Virus record (IMG/VR): IMGVR_UViG_3300023109_002746
Location: 1 to 52,443 of that record
Strand: one strand, 5' to 3'
DNA length: 52,443 nt
Origin: a virus
The position numbers were made by a program, and so were the translations under genes. Positions 37,710 to 46,508 of the stretch are shown piece after piece. Numbering within the stretch: position 1 is the first letter of the stretch; each line of letters opens with the position of its first letter. Under the pieces are notes generated by a model, which saw only the letters and a list, made by a program, of their open reading frames with translations, was not told where the DNA came from and ran no database searches.

Positions 37710-38402
37710 TTAGCTCCTTTTCCAGCCTAAGTCTTGAAATTTCTTAACATCTTTAACTTCAACATGTCTTACAGTACCGTTGTCGTTATGCATTCTAACG
37801 TGTCCCGCGGGTACTTCTTTATATTCACCACGATCTTTCATTTTTTGAGATGCAGACTGAGATCCTTTAAACCTTTTCCCAGCGCGCTTATCATGCTCTT
37901 TGCGCTTAGCTGCGGTATAGCCAGGATCGTTGCGCTTTTTATCTGATTGCTTAAATTGCTTAACCGCTTTATCTCGATAACGCTTGAGTAGTGCTGGAGA
38001 CAATTCGTTAATTTCAGCGCCTTCCTTTAGCTCGTCACGCAATAAATCTTTTTCGATTTGAAGTCTGCGATGAGCATCGTCTAACCGGTCAAGGAAGCGG
38101 TCAATCTTTTGAATAGCTATGCCTTTAGCATTGTTATCAATTTGTTGTGCACGAATACGTCTTTTATCTTCTTGATATTTCTCAGATTGCTTATCGTAGC
38201 TATCTTGCTGAGCATCCATAGCTGCGATCTTTTTTCGAATTGCTTCTTTTTGAGAATCATTCAGGGCTTCTGTATAAAAAGATTCAAATTCTTCGTCCGT
38301 CATTTCTGCAATTTGCAAGAAAAGCTCATTATTGAAATCTTCGCCTAAAAAGCCATCGATAGCCCTAGCTAGTTTAGACTCGATTATTTCTTTAAACGAC
38401 AT
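37710..38402 (-). CDS. Basic protein with capsid-targeting-like start
   Basis: 230 residues. Starts MSFKEIIESKLARAI, then an acidic helix, a charged coiled coil (IAIQKIDRFLDRLDDAHRRL and neighbours) and a basic region (RKEHDKRAGKRFKGSQSASQ). The C-terminal GHVRMHNDNGTVRHVEVKDV looks like a small beta domain. A near-consensus late promoter (AATAAATA) is 32 bases upstream. Candidate internal head protein. Confidence 0.65.
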   Translation of the reverse strand: MSFKEIIESKLARAIDGFLGEDFNNELFLQIAEMTDEEFESFYTEALNDSQKEAIRKKIAAMDAQQDSYDKQSEKYQEDKRRIRAQQIDNNAKGIAIQKIDRFLDRLDDAHRRLQIEKDLLRDELKEGAEINELSPALLKRYRDKAVKQFKQSDKKRNDPGYTAAKRKEHDKRAGKRFKGSQSASQKMKDRGEYKEVPAGHVRMHNDNGTVRHVEVKDVKKFQDLGWKRS

Positions 38403-38432
38403 GTCTGTCTCCTAATCCTAATATTATTTAAA

Positions 38433-38687
38433 CTATTTATTTATTGGAGTAATCCTAATCTTAAGATTGTTTACTCCTTTAATTAATCTGTGGTACTCGC
38501 CCTCTCTTATTGTAAACCCTACTCCTGGCGCTAATAAAAAAGGTAGAGAGCTTTCTGGTTGGAGTCTCCATCCATCACCTTCAAGCACTTCGATTATGCG
38601 ATCTTCGTTATCTCTGTGCCACACATACTCACTATCATCTTTTGTTACATCAAAGATACGAACATCATCGATATCCGTATAAGGCAT
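38433..38687 (-). CDS. Cupin-like small protein
   Basis: 84 residues. The spacing of YVWHRDNEDRIIEVLEGDGW, LPFLLAPGVGFTIREGEYHR and LIKGVNNLKIRI fits a single cupin barrel with His in both motifs. Similar short proteins occur in T4-like marine phages. Metal binding is plausible; the substrate is unknown. Confidence 0.65.
   Translation of the reverse strand: MPYTDIDDVRIFDVTKDDSEYVWHRDNEDRIIEVLEGDGWRLQPESSLPFLLAPGVGFTIREGEYHRLIKGVNNLKIRITPINK
38434..38441 (-). promoter_or_regulatory. Possible late promoter (AATAAATA)
   Basis: One mismatch from TATAAATA, 32 bases before ATG 38402. Confidence 0.4.
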
Positions 38688-38688
38688 A

Positions 38689-38940
38689 TTAAATCAAACC
38701 AGATATCATCTTAAGCGCATCAATCGCCTTTTGAGCATATATCTTGTTTTGTTCGCGAGCAAGGTCAGCTTCAACACCTTTCATTTCAAGTAAATCTTCG
38801 ACGAGTTCTTCATACTCGCCCAACGAAAGATTACCACTATCAAATAATTCCTTGAGCTCACGTACAGCAATTTCTGTTTGAGCATGCCATAATGTTAATT
38901 CTTCGAGTTGCTTAACATCTTCAATCAGTGTTTCTGACAT
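38689..38940 (-). CDS. Small coiled-coil protein
   Basis: 83 residues, acidic and helical throughout (IEDVKQLEELTLWHAQTEIA, YEELVEDLLEMKGVEADLAR). One-base overlap with the lipoprotein gene. Function unknown; possible assembly factor. Confidence 0.6.
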   Translation of the reverse strand: MSETLIEDVKQLEELTLWHAQTEIAVRELKELFDSGNLSLGEYEELVEDLLEMKGVEADLAREQNKIYAQKAIDALKMISGLI

Positions 38941-39326
38941 TATTTTCTTCCTCCGAATACTTCAAGTGACTGAGTCGTCACTTTATGTATGTTTTGTCTT
39001 TTAAGCCTACAATATGCATCACTAGGATTTTCCCTAGCAACCAGCTCATCAGTTAGCGAATTTAGTTTTTGATATATGGTCGTAATGTTATCATTTAAAC
39101 GGTATTTAGAATATGTATACAACCAATGAGTTCTATAATCCATTTGACTAAGAATTGGTTTCATGCACCACAGTCCGTCTTCACCCATTGCTGATATTAC
39201 ATTGAGTTCTACGAGTTTACCGTACTCAACATTATCAAAGTCACTTGGTATAAACTTACTAATAGATGTACACCCTGATAGTACAAATATGCATAATGCT
39301 AAACTTACTATATTTTTCATGTTCAT
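38940..39326 (-). CDS. Lipoprotein
   Basis: 128 residues with lipoprotein signal IVSLALCIFVLSGC (lipobox LSGC). The mature part has LVELNVISAMGEDGLWCMKP and two further cysteines. It starts inside the GroES-like gene's end (ATGA). Possibly outer-membrane; superinfection exclusion or lysis roles are both conceivable. Not recognised beyond the signal. Confidence 0.7.
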   Translation of the reverse strand: MNMKNIVSLALCIFVLSGCTSISKFIPSDFDNVEYGKLVELNVISAMGEDGLWCMKPILSQMDYRTHWLYTYSKYRLNDNITTIYQKLNSLTDELVARENPSDAYCRLKRQNIHKVTTQSLEVFGGRK

Positions 39327-39595
39327 GATATTACTGCCCTGATATAATCGGAATGGACTATGACAGCGTCTTGTCCATTAATTCTGACTGGCATTGATTT
39401 ATCCCATTGGAGATATACCGTATCGCCTTGTTCGAGCCAAGTTACTTCTGGCCCTTTAGCAATTACCACACCAGGTTCTGATGCTGTTGCTTTAACTTCA
39501 GATGATAATATAATACCACCCTCTGTCTTTGTTTCTTTTGGTGCAGCTGCTACTAACACATTGTCACCTATCATTTTGATATCACTTTTTTTCAT
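39323..39595 (-). CDS. GroES-like co-chaperonin (T4 gp31-type)
   Basis: 90 residues. Chaperonin-10 pattern: MIGDNVLVAAAPKETKTEGG followed by IILSS (mobile loop area), GVVIAKGPEVTWLEQGDTVY, and the last strand DYIRAVIS. T4 gp31 replaces GroES to fold the major capsid protein. Here the size fits GroES (about 95 residues). It lies in the late/virion block, consistent with capsid folding. Confidence 0.82.
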   Translation of the reverse strand: MKKSDIKMIGDNVLVAAAPKETKTEGGIILSSEVKATASEPGVVIAKGPEVTWLEQGDTVYLQWDKSMPVRINGQDAVIVHSDYIRAVIS

Positions 39596-39867
39596 TTTGG
39601 ATAAACCACCTTCACATTTAATTTTTTAGCGTAATACTCAGCATCTTTCTTTGCTTCACCTTTAAGTCTATGATATAGACCGGATGATTCCCAACCTAAA
39701 CTCTGAGGAAGAGTATGCCAAGCTTCGTAACCATTCTTATCAACTGGAGTTACATACCAACCTAAACCAGGATAGCGTACAACTTCAATTTCATGTACTT
39801 TACCATTACCGACAGAAGGGGCACCAGTTTTGATAACAATTTCGTTAAACTCTTTAAAACCCTTCAT
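39592..39867 (-). CDS. Small protein with capsid-targeting-like start
   Basis: 91 residues from ATG 39867, eight bases after a strong AAGGGG; an in-frame ATG at 39906 (MIRFSRFHEGE) overlaps the previous stop as TAATG and is an alternative. Starts MKGFKEFNEIVIKTG. Beta-rich middle (KVHEIEVVRYPGLGWYVTPV), helical end (AKKDAEYYAKKLNVKVVY). Function unknown. Confidence 0.6.
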   Translation of the reverse strand: MKGFKEFNEIVIKTGAPSVGNGKVHEIEVVRYPGLGWYVTPVDKNGYEAWHTLPQSLGWESSGLYHRLKGEAKKDAEYYAKKLNVKVVYPK

Positions 39868-39905
39868 TTTGATTTCCCCTTCGTGGAACCTACTAAACCT
39901 TATCA

Positions 39906-40271
39906 TTACCAGAAGTAGCTTCCGCCACCTTTGAGTCCAAGTGACTTTGCGTATCTTGGGAGTCGGCAGGCCCAGTAGCCTGGAGAGAGTTTATCATTTT
40001 TAGTGTCGCAAGCGTGTCGCGCTGCAAAGCTTCTTGCCGCGTCTCTATCATTGATTTTAGATGTGAGTCCACCTTTCTCATCACCAAACTCAATCTTTTT
40101 GATATTGCCTGTTTTAGGGTTTCGAACGTAAACGACATATTTTTTCTTACCTGAGCTGCGTTTTGGTGAGTTTAATTCAGGATCTTTGTCTTCTTCTAAC
40201 TCGATCATTGGTTGCTCGAGAGGTACTGTGACTCCCTCGTATATACCAAAGCTATCTTTAAATCTTTTCAT
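39906..40271 (-). CDS. DUF5872-like protein
   Basis: 121 residues. The C-terminal two-thirds match the DUF5872 family: KKYVVYVRNPKTGNIKKIEF, DAARSFAARHACDTKND and PGYWACRLPRYAKSLG. The paired Cys/His residues could bind metal. The start MKRFKDSFGIYEG is weakly like the capsid-targeting starts nearby. The domain is frequent in T4-like phages; function unknown. Confidence 0.75.
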   Translation of the reverse strand: MKRFKDSFGIYEGVTVPLEQPMIELEEDKDPELNSPKRSSGKKKYVVYVRNPKTGNIKKIEFGDEKGGLTSKINDRDAARSFAARHACDTKNDKLSPGYWACRLPRYAKSLGLKGGGSYFW

Positions 40272-40276
40272 CTGTT

Positions 40277-40723
40277 TTACTCAGCGTTGCAATCACAATG
40301 AGGACAATCTGCTGGGCATTTACAGTCTTCAGCTTTTACATCAGAACCGCAACACTTGTCAGAACAACGCTTGGTGTCTTCGTTCAATTTACTAATTTTC
40401 ATACCGGCAACATCAACGTTTTTGCTCAGCGCTGCTTTAATTTTTACTGGATCAAGTTTGCTTGCATCACCGCGAGTACCTACAGATATTGTACCTACTC
40501 TTTTACCTGATTGTGGACTAGGAGATTCTGTATCTGTTACTAAACCGCCTAATGGTTTAACAATCTTTCTTACTTCTGATCGGCAAACATCCCATTCCTT
40601 TTTTAATTCTTCAGCTTCAGTTCTCTTTAAACTGCCTTTAGGAAACGTTGATGTATAATCAACCTTAATCTCAAGTGCTTGAGTTAGCTTTGCCTCTTGA
40701 ATATAAGTTTTAAAATTTAACAT
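40277..40723 (-). CDS. Capsid-targeting-like start with cysteine-rich tail
   Basis: 148 residues. N-terminus MLNFKTYIQEAK matches T4 internal-protein leaders (MKTYQEFIAEA type). Middle domain is alpha/beta (RKIVKPLGGLVTDTESPSPQ). The last 35 residues hold eleven cysteines (KRCSDKCCGSDVKAEDCKCP, then ADCPHCDC), a likely multi-metal site. If packaged, the tail might enter the host with the DNA. Function unknown. Confidence 0.7.
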   Translation of the reverse strand: MLNFKTYIQEAKLTQALEIKVDYTSTFPKGSLKRTEAEELKKEWDVCRSEVRKIVKPLGGLVTDTESPSPQSGKRVGTISVGTRGDASKLDPVKIKAALSKNVDVAGMKISKLNEDTKRCSDKCCGSDVKAEDCKCPADCPHCDCNAE

Positions 40724-41245
40724 TTATCCTCCGAACTCGTGTCCTGCGACTCGTTTCATTTGTTTTGTGAATTCTTTAAAGGATGGTTTGTCCTTGTAAA
40801 GCTTAATGGTGAGATGAGATTTGTCTTTTCCTTTGATTCGCCAGTTGTAACCTTTTTCTTTGTGTTCCGGCTCCGTTGTCTTAACAACTCTACGGGGATA
40901 GCCCTTTTCCCAAGTTTCTGATCCTTCATTTACTTCCTCTTTAAAAGACTCAAGATTCGGAATATTTATGCGGAGATGCTTTGGTAAGTCTCCTTTGTCT
41001 ACTAGCTTATTCAATGTCAGAATCAATTGATTACCGTCTCGAGGATTCAATCCCATTATTCGAATTACTTTTTGAACACCACGATTACCTTGCCCAGGAT
41101 TCTTACGGCGCCAATCAAGGTAAAATCTTACAATCTTTTTCATTTTGGGAGCGAGTACCAAACGACGAATAAGCTCTCCAGTAGTTGTCTCGTCTAGCGC
41201 TTCGTCAAGACGTACCTGCTCGATAAAATTATTGAATGATTCCAT
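40724..41245 (-). CDS. Basic protein with capsid-targeting-like start
   Basis: 173 residues. N-terminus MESFNNFIEQVRLDEA, then a helical basic domain (RFYLDWRRKNPGQGNRGVQK) and a C-terminal mixed region (YNWRIKGKDKSHLTIKLYKD). Zero-base gap to its downstream neighbour. Resembles a DNA-associated internal head protein; function unknown. Confidence 0.65.
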   Translation of the reverse strand: MESFNNFIEQVRLDEALDETTTGELIRRLVLAPKMKKIVRFYLDWRRKNPGQGNRGVQKVIRIMGLNPRDGNQLILTLNKLVDKGDLPKHLRINIPNLESFKEEVNEGSETWEKGYPRRVVKTTEPEHKEKGYNWRIKGKDKSHLTIKLYKDKPSFKEFTKQMKRVAGHEFGG

Positions 41246-41250
41246 GGTGA

Positions 41251-42339
41251 TTATCCGAAGTAATGTTGGAGTTTCATGTAATCGCTGTCTCTTACAAATC
41301 CACGGTCAAGTGGGATTGTATGAGCAGAACCTCTATACGTAAACTCCATTGATCGATCAGTCTTTTTGATTTTAGACCCGCCATTTGAGCGTATTTCTTT
41401 TTCAACAGTAGAAACCGAAACAGCACCTTCTTGTAAGTCTTCTCTTACAATCTTAGCAATGCTGTCACCAGATTTTGCTCGAGGGTACATGCTATTAAAT
41501 GTCTTTGAATCGTGTCTGCTAATACAATCAGCAATATATTCTGCAACGTCTGTGTCTAAACCTTTAATGTGTTTCTTAAGGTCTTGAACCTTAGCGTCTT
41601 TATAAAGATCGTGAGCTTTCTTAAAGTCAGCCTTATCAATGCCACCGGTCTTTGCTTTATTAGCAAGATTCTTAATTACATCTTGACGACCTTCTTTCAA
41701 ACCACCCATTGCATTACCGTAGACTTTCTTTTTGATACTACTTTGACGATTGCCTTCAGGCTTCTTACCATCTTTACGCTTATCTGCTGCAATCTCTGCT
41801 GCAGTTGGCTTACGATAAGCTTCATTAACTCGGCGTAATACAGCACGTATCTGAGGATGCTTAGACAATCCTTTCTTTAACTTTTCAATTGCTTGAGTAG
41901 CACCGGTCATGTTACCACCAGCATACCGCTTATCAGTAGCAATACCAACAGCCTGTCGTATTTCCTTAGTAGTAAAAGCTTCTTCCAAAGACTCTTCATG
42001 CATACGATCAATTTTAGCACTTTTCATGAATGCAAGCTTGACATGCGCAGCAAGTTTAAATAGCTTCCAAGCCTTCTTCAAAGCTTCATCAGTATCTTTA
42101 GCTTGTACTGTATGGAAGGCACCGCCATAAGTAATTTTGAACTTTGGTATCTTAAGAATCCTATTCAATCGATCAGGATCAATCTTAGGAGCTTTTTCTT
42201 CAAGCTTAGCTTTGTTCTTGGCGCCAATGTCAGTGATACCCTGTCCAGGTGTGTCCTTTCTCAAAGTATCGGTGAGCTCTTTAGTTCCCCAGTCACCGGC
42301 TCCGGATTTTTCTACGAGGTCTTTGAACTTAATAGTCAT
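41251..42339 (-). CDS. Capsid-targeting-like multidomain protein
   Basis: 362 residues. Start MTIKFKDLVEKSGAG. Residues 64-100 form a short alpha/beta piece (IPKFKITYGGAFHTVQAKDT). Residues 127-174 (EIRQAV to RRVNEA) match a segment of the adjacent 698-residue protein: both have AIEK, KG-SKH and a similar spacing. The C-terminal part repeats the beta style (RSMEFTYRGSAHTIPLDRGF). No enzyme motif recognised. Five bases from the large gene upstream, same late transcript. Confidence 0.65.
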   Translation of the reverse strand: MTIKFKDLVEKSGAGDWGTKELTDTLRKDTPGQGITDIGAKNKAKLEEKAPKIDPDRLNRILKIPKFKITYGGAFHTVQAKDTDEALKKAWKLFKLAAHVKLAFMKSAKIDRMHEESLEEAFTTKEIRQAVGIATDKRYAGGNMTGATQAIEKLKKGLSKHPQIRAVLRRVNEAYRKPTAAEIAADKRKDGKKPEGNRQSSIKKKVYGNAMGGLKEGRQDVIKNLANKAKTGGIDKADFKKAHDLYKDAKVQDLKKHIKGLDTDVAEYIADCISRHDSKTFNSMYPRAKSGDSIAKIVREDLQEGAVSVSTVEKEIRSNGGSKIKKTDRSMEFTYRGSAHTIPLDRGFVRDSDYMKLQHYFG

Positions 42340-42344
42340 TGCTT

Positions 42345-44441
42345 TTATTTTCCTTTATGCTGTGCCCAGAGATCTTTATCTGCTGTAGTTCGTGTTTTAC
42401 CGCCGGTAGCGAATGAATTAATACGTGCTAATCCCCACTGTGCAGGAGTAGTACCAGGCCTATGACCGGTTCGCCATGCAGCTACACCTCGATCAAATAC
42501 CTTCTTAAGAATACCATAAGAAATACCAGTCTTTTCTGCTTTATTCTTAATAGCTGCTTCTGGATTGCTTTCAAAAATAAATTCAACAGTCTCGGCCAAG
42601 TTGTTAAGATTCTCTTCAACCAATGTACCGTCTAGTTCGGTTACCATTTCATCAAGCTTTGGCTTACGAAACATTTTAAAGCGTTGGTCAAGTTTAACAC
42701 TACCATCTTGCTTAAGTAGCATGTGTGGCTTTTGTAGATATGCTCTTTCAAGGTTACTACTCTTTTCACCAAACATTTGCTGGAATTTAGTGGTATGATT
42801 TGAAGGCTTAGTCTTTGATCTTTTATCACCAGGGGCTGGCTTATATGCAGCAGGATTATCATCATCCATTTTTGCTTGCTTTGCAAACTGAGCTTTGCGC
42901 TTAGATGCAGTACTCTTTGCGAGACCAGAATGATATGATGCGCCTTCATCAACTCGCTGTACAACTGTATACTCGTTATAGGATTCAGGAGTAGATGCTG
43001 CTTCGTCTAAAGCTTGTTTTACCTTAGCGTGTTTACTAATACCCTTACTAATCTTTTCGATTTCTTTGATAGCATAGTTTTGATTAGCACCTAATTGCTC
43101 GGCTAGATCTACTGCACGTTGAATATCAGTCTTACGAGATTCATAAAATGCTTCAAACTTCTGATTGACATCTTCGGTAATCTTTGGTACACTAACAACA
43201 GTTGCACTACGCTTAACTGGATTAGTTGGTCTTGATTTAGCGATACGACTAGCAATACGATCTTTTTCGTCTTGCTTTACTTTAGGTAGCATACGTCGCA
43301 TTAGAATATTAAGTCTGGAATCTGGTATTTTTGCTACTCGATCATCAATACGTTGACGAGCACTATAAGGAAGATCAGCGTAATCTCGTGACTTAGCAAA
43401 CCTTTTCTTTAAAGCACGGATGACTTGACGACGAGCTCGCTTTTGTAAAGTATCAATAGTTGCTTTACGCCTCATTGCTCGACGTCGACCCATTTTAATT
43501 TTACTGCGTAGACGACGCATGATCATCTTACGCTTGAGTCGTTGTTGTCGAGTTAATGCTTCATAGATTGATTCAACATGAACAGGCTTACCATTGATGT
43601 GTACAATAGGCTTACCTTCTTTGTTAACGTTACCGTCCCATAGACCTTGCTTATGAGCTTTACGAGCTTTCTTAACGAGTGGATGATTTTGATTTTCGCT
43701 AAGTTGAGTTGATTCATTAACATTCATACCAGTTCTCACTGAATTAAATACCGCTTTACCTTGACTTCGTAGTTTAGCAGGTAATCCTTTTTTGAATGAC
43801 TCCATGTCACCGTCTTTAGCTAATGCCCTCATTTTAGAGGCTGACATCCCTGAAACATCATCAGCGTCTGGATCGCGTTCCCCCGCAGAAACCACCTTAA
43901 TAGACTTATAGGTGTAATCCTTACCATTATACTTATTTAATAAAGTATTGAACTCTTCAACACGGTCACTACCAGCAACCACGATAAGATTTTCAAATTT
44001 ACCTTGTAATTCTTTAGCTACATCAATAATAGTACGAGCTTTTGATTTTTGAATAAGTTTAGTACCAAAGGCTGTTTTGGCAAACTTGATTTTCTTCTCG
44101 TACGAAAGAGGATTTTTCTTGGCGTCTTGAGAATGAGAAAGGAATATAAGAGGTGTAGCATTATTCTTTACACCTGTACGAATTACCGCGTTTGCAAGTT
44201 TTTCGTGGCCAACTGTAATTGGATTCATTCGACCAAAACTAATAACCGCTGTTGAGTCTGCAGCAGCTTCATCGAGAGTAGGCTTCACATCTACATACTT
44301 AGATGGATTACTAATTCGTTCGCCTTTACCTTTCGACTTTTTGGCTTTCTTAGTGCTAATTGACTTTGCATCATCGGCACCACCATCCACTGTCTGTTCG
44401 GCGTCGTTTCCAATAAATTCTCTTATTGATTTTAAGCCCAT
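42345..44441 (-). CDS. Adenylyltransferase-like domain fused to basic domains and DUF5824
   Basis: 698 residues. Start MGLKSIREFIGND. Residues 62-225 are a nucleotidyltransferase of the NMNAT/cytidylyltransferase fold: SFGRMNPITVGHEKL (TxGH signature at 69-82), IVVAGSDRVEEF and SGMSASKMRALAKDGD (the ISSTxIR-like motif). Residues 298-352 are extremely Arg/Lys-rich, 439-481 share a module with the next gene, 506-560 are another conserved basic piece, and 636-692 match DUF5824 (KTGISYGILKKVFDRGVAAW). Several LDEA/VDEG sites could be cut by the prohead protease. Exact late promoter upstream. Substrate unknown; NMN adenylylation is a guess. Confidence 0.75.
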   Translation of the reverse strand: MGLKSIREFIGNDAEQTVDGGADDAKSISTKKAKKSKGKGERISNPSKYVDVKPTLDEAAADSTAVISFGRMNPITVGHEKLANAVIRTGVKNNATPLIFLSHSQDAKKNPLSYEKKIKFAKTAFGTKLIQKSKARTIIDVAKELQGKFENLIVVAGSDRVEEFNTLLNKYNGKDYTYKSIKVVSAGERDPDADDVSGMSASKMRALAKDGDMESFKKGLPAKLRSQGKAVFNSVRTGMNVNESTQLSENQNHPLVKKARKAHKQGLWDGNVNKEGKPIVHINGKPVHVESIYEALTRQQRLKRKMIMRRLRSKIKMGRRRAMRRKATIDTLQKRARRQVIRALKKRFAKSRDYADLPYSARQRIDDRVAKIPDSRLNILMRRMLPKVKQDEKDRIASRIAKSRPTNPVKRSATVVSVPKITEDVNQKFEAFYESRKTDIQRAVDLAEQLGANQNYAIKEIEKISKGISKHAKVKQALDEAASTPESYNEYTVVQRVDEGASYHSGLAKSTASKRKAQFAKQAKMDDDNPAAYKPAPGDKRSKTKPSNHTTKFQQMFGEKSSNLERAYLQKPHMLLKQDGSVKLDQRFKMFRKPKLDEMVTELDGTLVEENLNNLAETVEFIFESNPEAAIKNKAEKTGISYGILKKVFDRGVAAWRTGHRPGTTPAQWGLARINSFATGGKTRTTADKDLWAQHKGK

Positions 44442-44492
44442 AATCGATTTCAGCCTTTACTTGTTTGGTTTTTAAATGATAGATCTACACTG

Positions 44493-45194
44493 TTATTTAT
44501 AATTTTTTGCAAAGGAAGAAATAAATTCATAGTTCATAACCGAACTGTGGCCACCAGACCAAATAGTACTATCTCGTAACCATCCCATAGCCGGTGTTGG
44601 GCTAGCAATTTTAAGTGGCACTTGAGTTTGTCTTTGTCCTCGTATAAAGTAAGCATTATCAACACATCCCAAGACACCGCGTCTTGCGATTTCAAGACAT
44701 AAGAATTGAGCAGTTTTACGAGTCATCGCGTAGGCGTGAGCGCCTTCGTGCCCGTCTATATCAATGAGTTCTGTGGGTGGGCCTGCTGCTTCGTGGTCGT
44801 AACGGCCTGGCTCTTTAAGTTTATAGCCGAGGGTTACAATATATCCATCAGGTATTTCAATACTGGGATAGTGAAGCATAATTGCATCATGTTCTAGTAG
44901 AATACCAACGTCTTCATTTCCTTCAGCAATACGTTTCCATATTGCGCCGTGGCCGGCAGAACAGGCATTTGCTTTATGTTGAGGAGCAGGTTTGGGTACG
45001 TATCTTACTGGTTCTTGATATTGAGTACGTAGACCTGTTAACGTCCAAGCCATTTTGCCTGTCATGTTTTGGTATCCGCGGTGATACTCCCAATCTAAAC
45101 CAACTCGATCGCAAGAATCGGAGCATACCTTTGCGCAGTCATTTGAAACTGGATCATTTATCTTAAGGATATAAGCTTTAGCTGATTGGGCCAT
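44493..45194 (-). CDS. Glycosyltransferase family 25-like protein
   Basis: 233 residues from ATG 45194; a longer start overlaps the sulfotransferase further. Parts: AYILKINDPVSNDCAKVCSD, ACSAGHGAIWKRIAEGNEDV followed by GILLEHDAIML (acidic centre), and GHEGAHAYAMTRKTAQFLCL. These match the order seen in GT25 LPS-type transferases with EHDA in place of EDDA. Last gene of the island from 49.4 kb. Acceptor unknown. Confidence 0.7.
   Translation of the reverse strand: MAQSAKAYILKINDPVSNDCAKVCSDSCDRVGLDWEYHRGYQNMTGKMAWTLTGLRTQYQEPVRYVPKPAPQHKANACSAGHGAIWKRIAEGNEDVGILLEHDAIMLHYPSIEIPDGYIVTLGYKLKEPGRYDHEAAGPPTELIDIDGHEGAHAYAMTRKTAQFLCLEIARRGVLGCVDNAYFIRGQRQTQVPLKIASPTPAMGWLRDSTIWSGGHSSVMNYEFISSFAKNYK
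44494..44501 (-). promoter_or_regulatory. T4-type late promoter TATAAATA
   Basis: Exact TATAAATA overlapping the end of the GT25-like gene, 52 bases before ATG 44441. Confidence 0.72.
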
Positions 45195-45846
45195 TGGTGA
45201 GTCTCTCGTACATCTCAAAGTCTTCTTTAAAGTGTCTACGCAAATCTGTCATAGCGGCATCATCGAATCCTATTTCGTTTTTACGAGATTTACGAATACC
45301 TGACTTGTGTTGTGGTAGAGGATAAGTAACTTCGATTTTACGATCATACAAAAATTGAAATAGTTCTTCTTCGAGATTTTCGTATAACCAATAACGACCG
45401 ACAGGCTGATCACCTATTTTACATAGGCTTGTTTGACGTATAGCTGAGTTTGCTTCGTTTTTAAATACACCGTTACGAGTCCAAGACTTATATTCGTCAA
45501 GGCTAGCAGAAGTTAATGGTGACTTAAACTTTTTAAAGAAGTAGTACATGCTTTTCTGTCGATCGACTGGATTACGCAATAGAGCAAATATGTCGTATTC
45601 TCGAGCCTGCTGTTCTGTAATAATATTCTCGTCAATTAATTGATTTAGCGTAAAATGGTAGAAAGCATAAGGTCTATATTTACCTACGATCGCTTCATTT
45701 AATGTACCAGGCAGTTTACTATCTTCGACTTCAGTATAAATTGCGTTTGGATCATCTACATTACGGATAAAGAAATCTGATAGGCTACTGCTAGCGGTCT
45801 TAGGGGTGCGTAAGAATAGAAATTTATATTTGTGAGACAAATACAT
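45178..45846 (-). CDS. Sulfotransferase-family protein
   Basis: 222 residues. The PAPS-binding loop FLRTPKTASSSLSDFF (14-21) and the 3'-phosphate-binding FALLRNPVDRQKSMYYFFKK are clear marks of the sulfotransferase family 2. It would transfer sulfate to a carbohydrate, perhaps the glycan built by the neighbouring transferases. One-base overlap with the GT32-like gene; 17-base overlap with the GT25-like gene. Confidence 0.8.
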   Translation of the reverse strand: MYLSHKYKFLFLRTPKTASSSLSDFFIRNVDDPNAIYTEVEDSKLPGTLNEAIVGKYRPYAFYHFTLNQLIDENIITEQQAREYDIFALLRNPVDRQKSMYYFFKKFKSPLTSASLDEYKSWTRNGVFKNEANSAIRQTSLCKIGDQPVGRYWLYENLEEELFQFLYDRKIEVTYPLPQHKSGIRKSRKNEIGFDDAAMTDLRRHFKEDFEMYERLTNGPIS

Positions 45847-46508
45847 TATAAAACTCCATCTGAATATTGTTCACAGAATGCATGCATTCCAGTTGATCCC
45901 CATTTATGGTCAGCATATATTTTATCCGGTCCATTATATCGCTTTGCACCTGCGACATAAAACTGAGGAATGAAATAATGCGAAGGGAATATAGTTAGTT
46001 TTTCTCGCCATGCTGGAACGTGACGAGCTAAAAATTCGTTGCCGGTACTCTTATATGGCTGTATATCTAGTTGCTGAGGCCTAAGCTTGTGTAATTCGTC
46101 TAGCACCATTCGTATAAAAGGATTGCCTGGATTACAACCAAAGATTGGCTGAACAAAGTTTGGTCTGCCCTTTTCATTCTCGAAACAAGTGTAGCAATGG
46201 TCTTCAGGACTTTGTAATAGATCTTCAACGTTGTTTAAGCACACCATATCGGCTTCTGCTATGAACCCACCATTCTCATATAGTAATTCATAACGAATTA
46301 AATCCGATACACCAGGCCAAAGCTTAGCGTTATAATAGGCCTCAATAAGAGATTGATTATACCATCGACGATTCTTAAGCATACTATCAGAGAAAATACT
46401 ATACTCCCAATCAGGGTGCTTATCTCTCCACGTGTACATCCATTTCAACGGAGCCGGCTTGGGCCCAATCCAAATGTGACTCATTTTCTTTTCAATACTT
46501 ACTTCCAT
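45846..46508 (-). CDS. GT32-like glycosyltransferase (OCH1/capsule type)
   Basis: 220 residues. SHIWIGPKPAPLKWMYTWRD at the N-terminus, VSDLIRYELLYENGGFIAEA followed by DMVCL (DxD-type metal site, here EADM), and GTGFLARH-like NEFLARHVP. This is the GT32 pattern in which GGxYxDxD is present; the first acid is shifted to Glu. Likely transfers a hexose. One-base overlaps on both sides. Confidence 0.75.
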   Translation of the reverse strand: MEVSIEKKMSHIWIGPKPAPLKWMYTWRDKHPDWEYSIFSDSMLKNRRWYNQSLIEAYYNAKLWPGVSDLIRYELLYENGGFIAEADMVCLNNVEDLLQSPEDHCYTCFENEKGRPNFVQPIFGCNPGNPFIRMVLDELHKLRPQQLDIQPYKSTGNEFLARHVPAWREKLTIFPSHYFIPQFYVAGAKRYNGPDKIYADHKWGSTGMHAFCEQYSDGVL

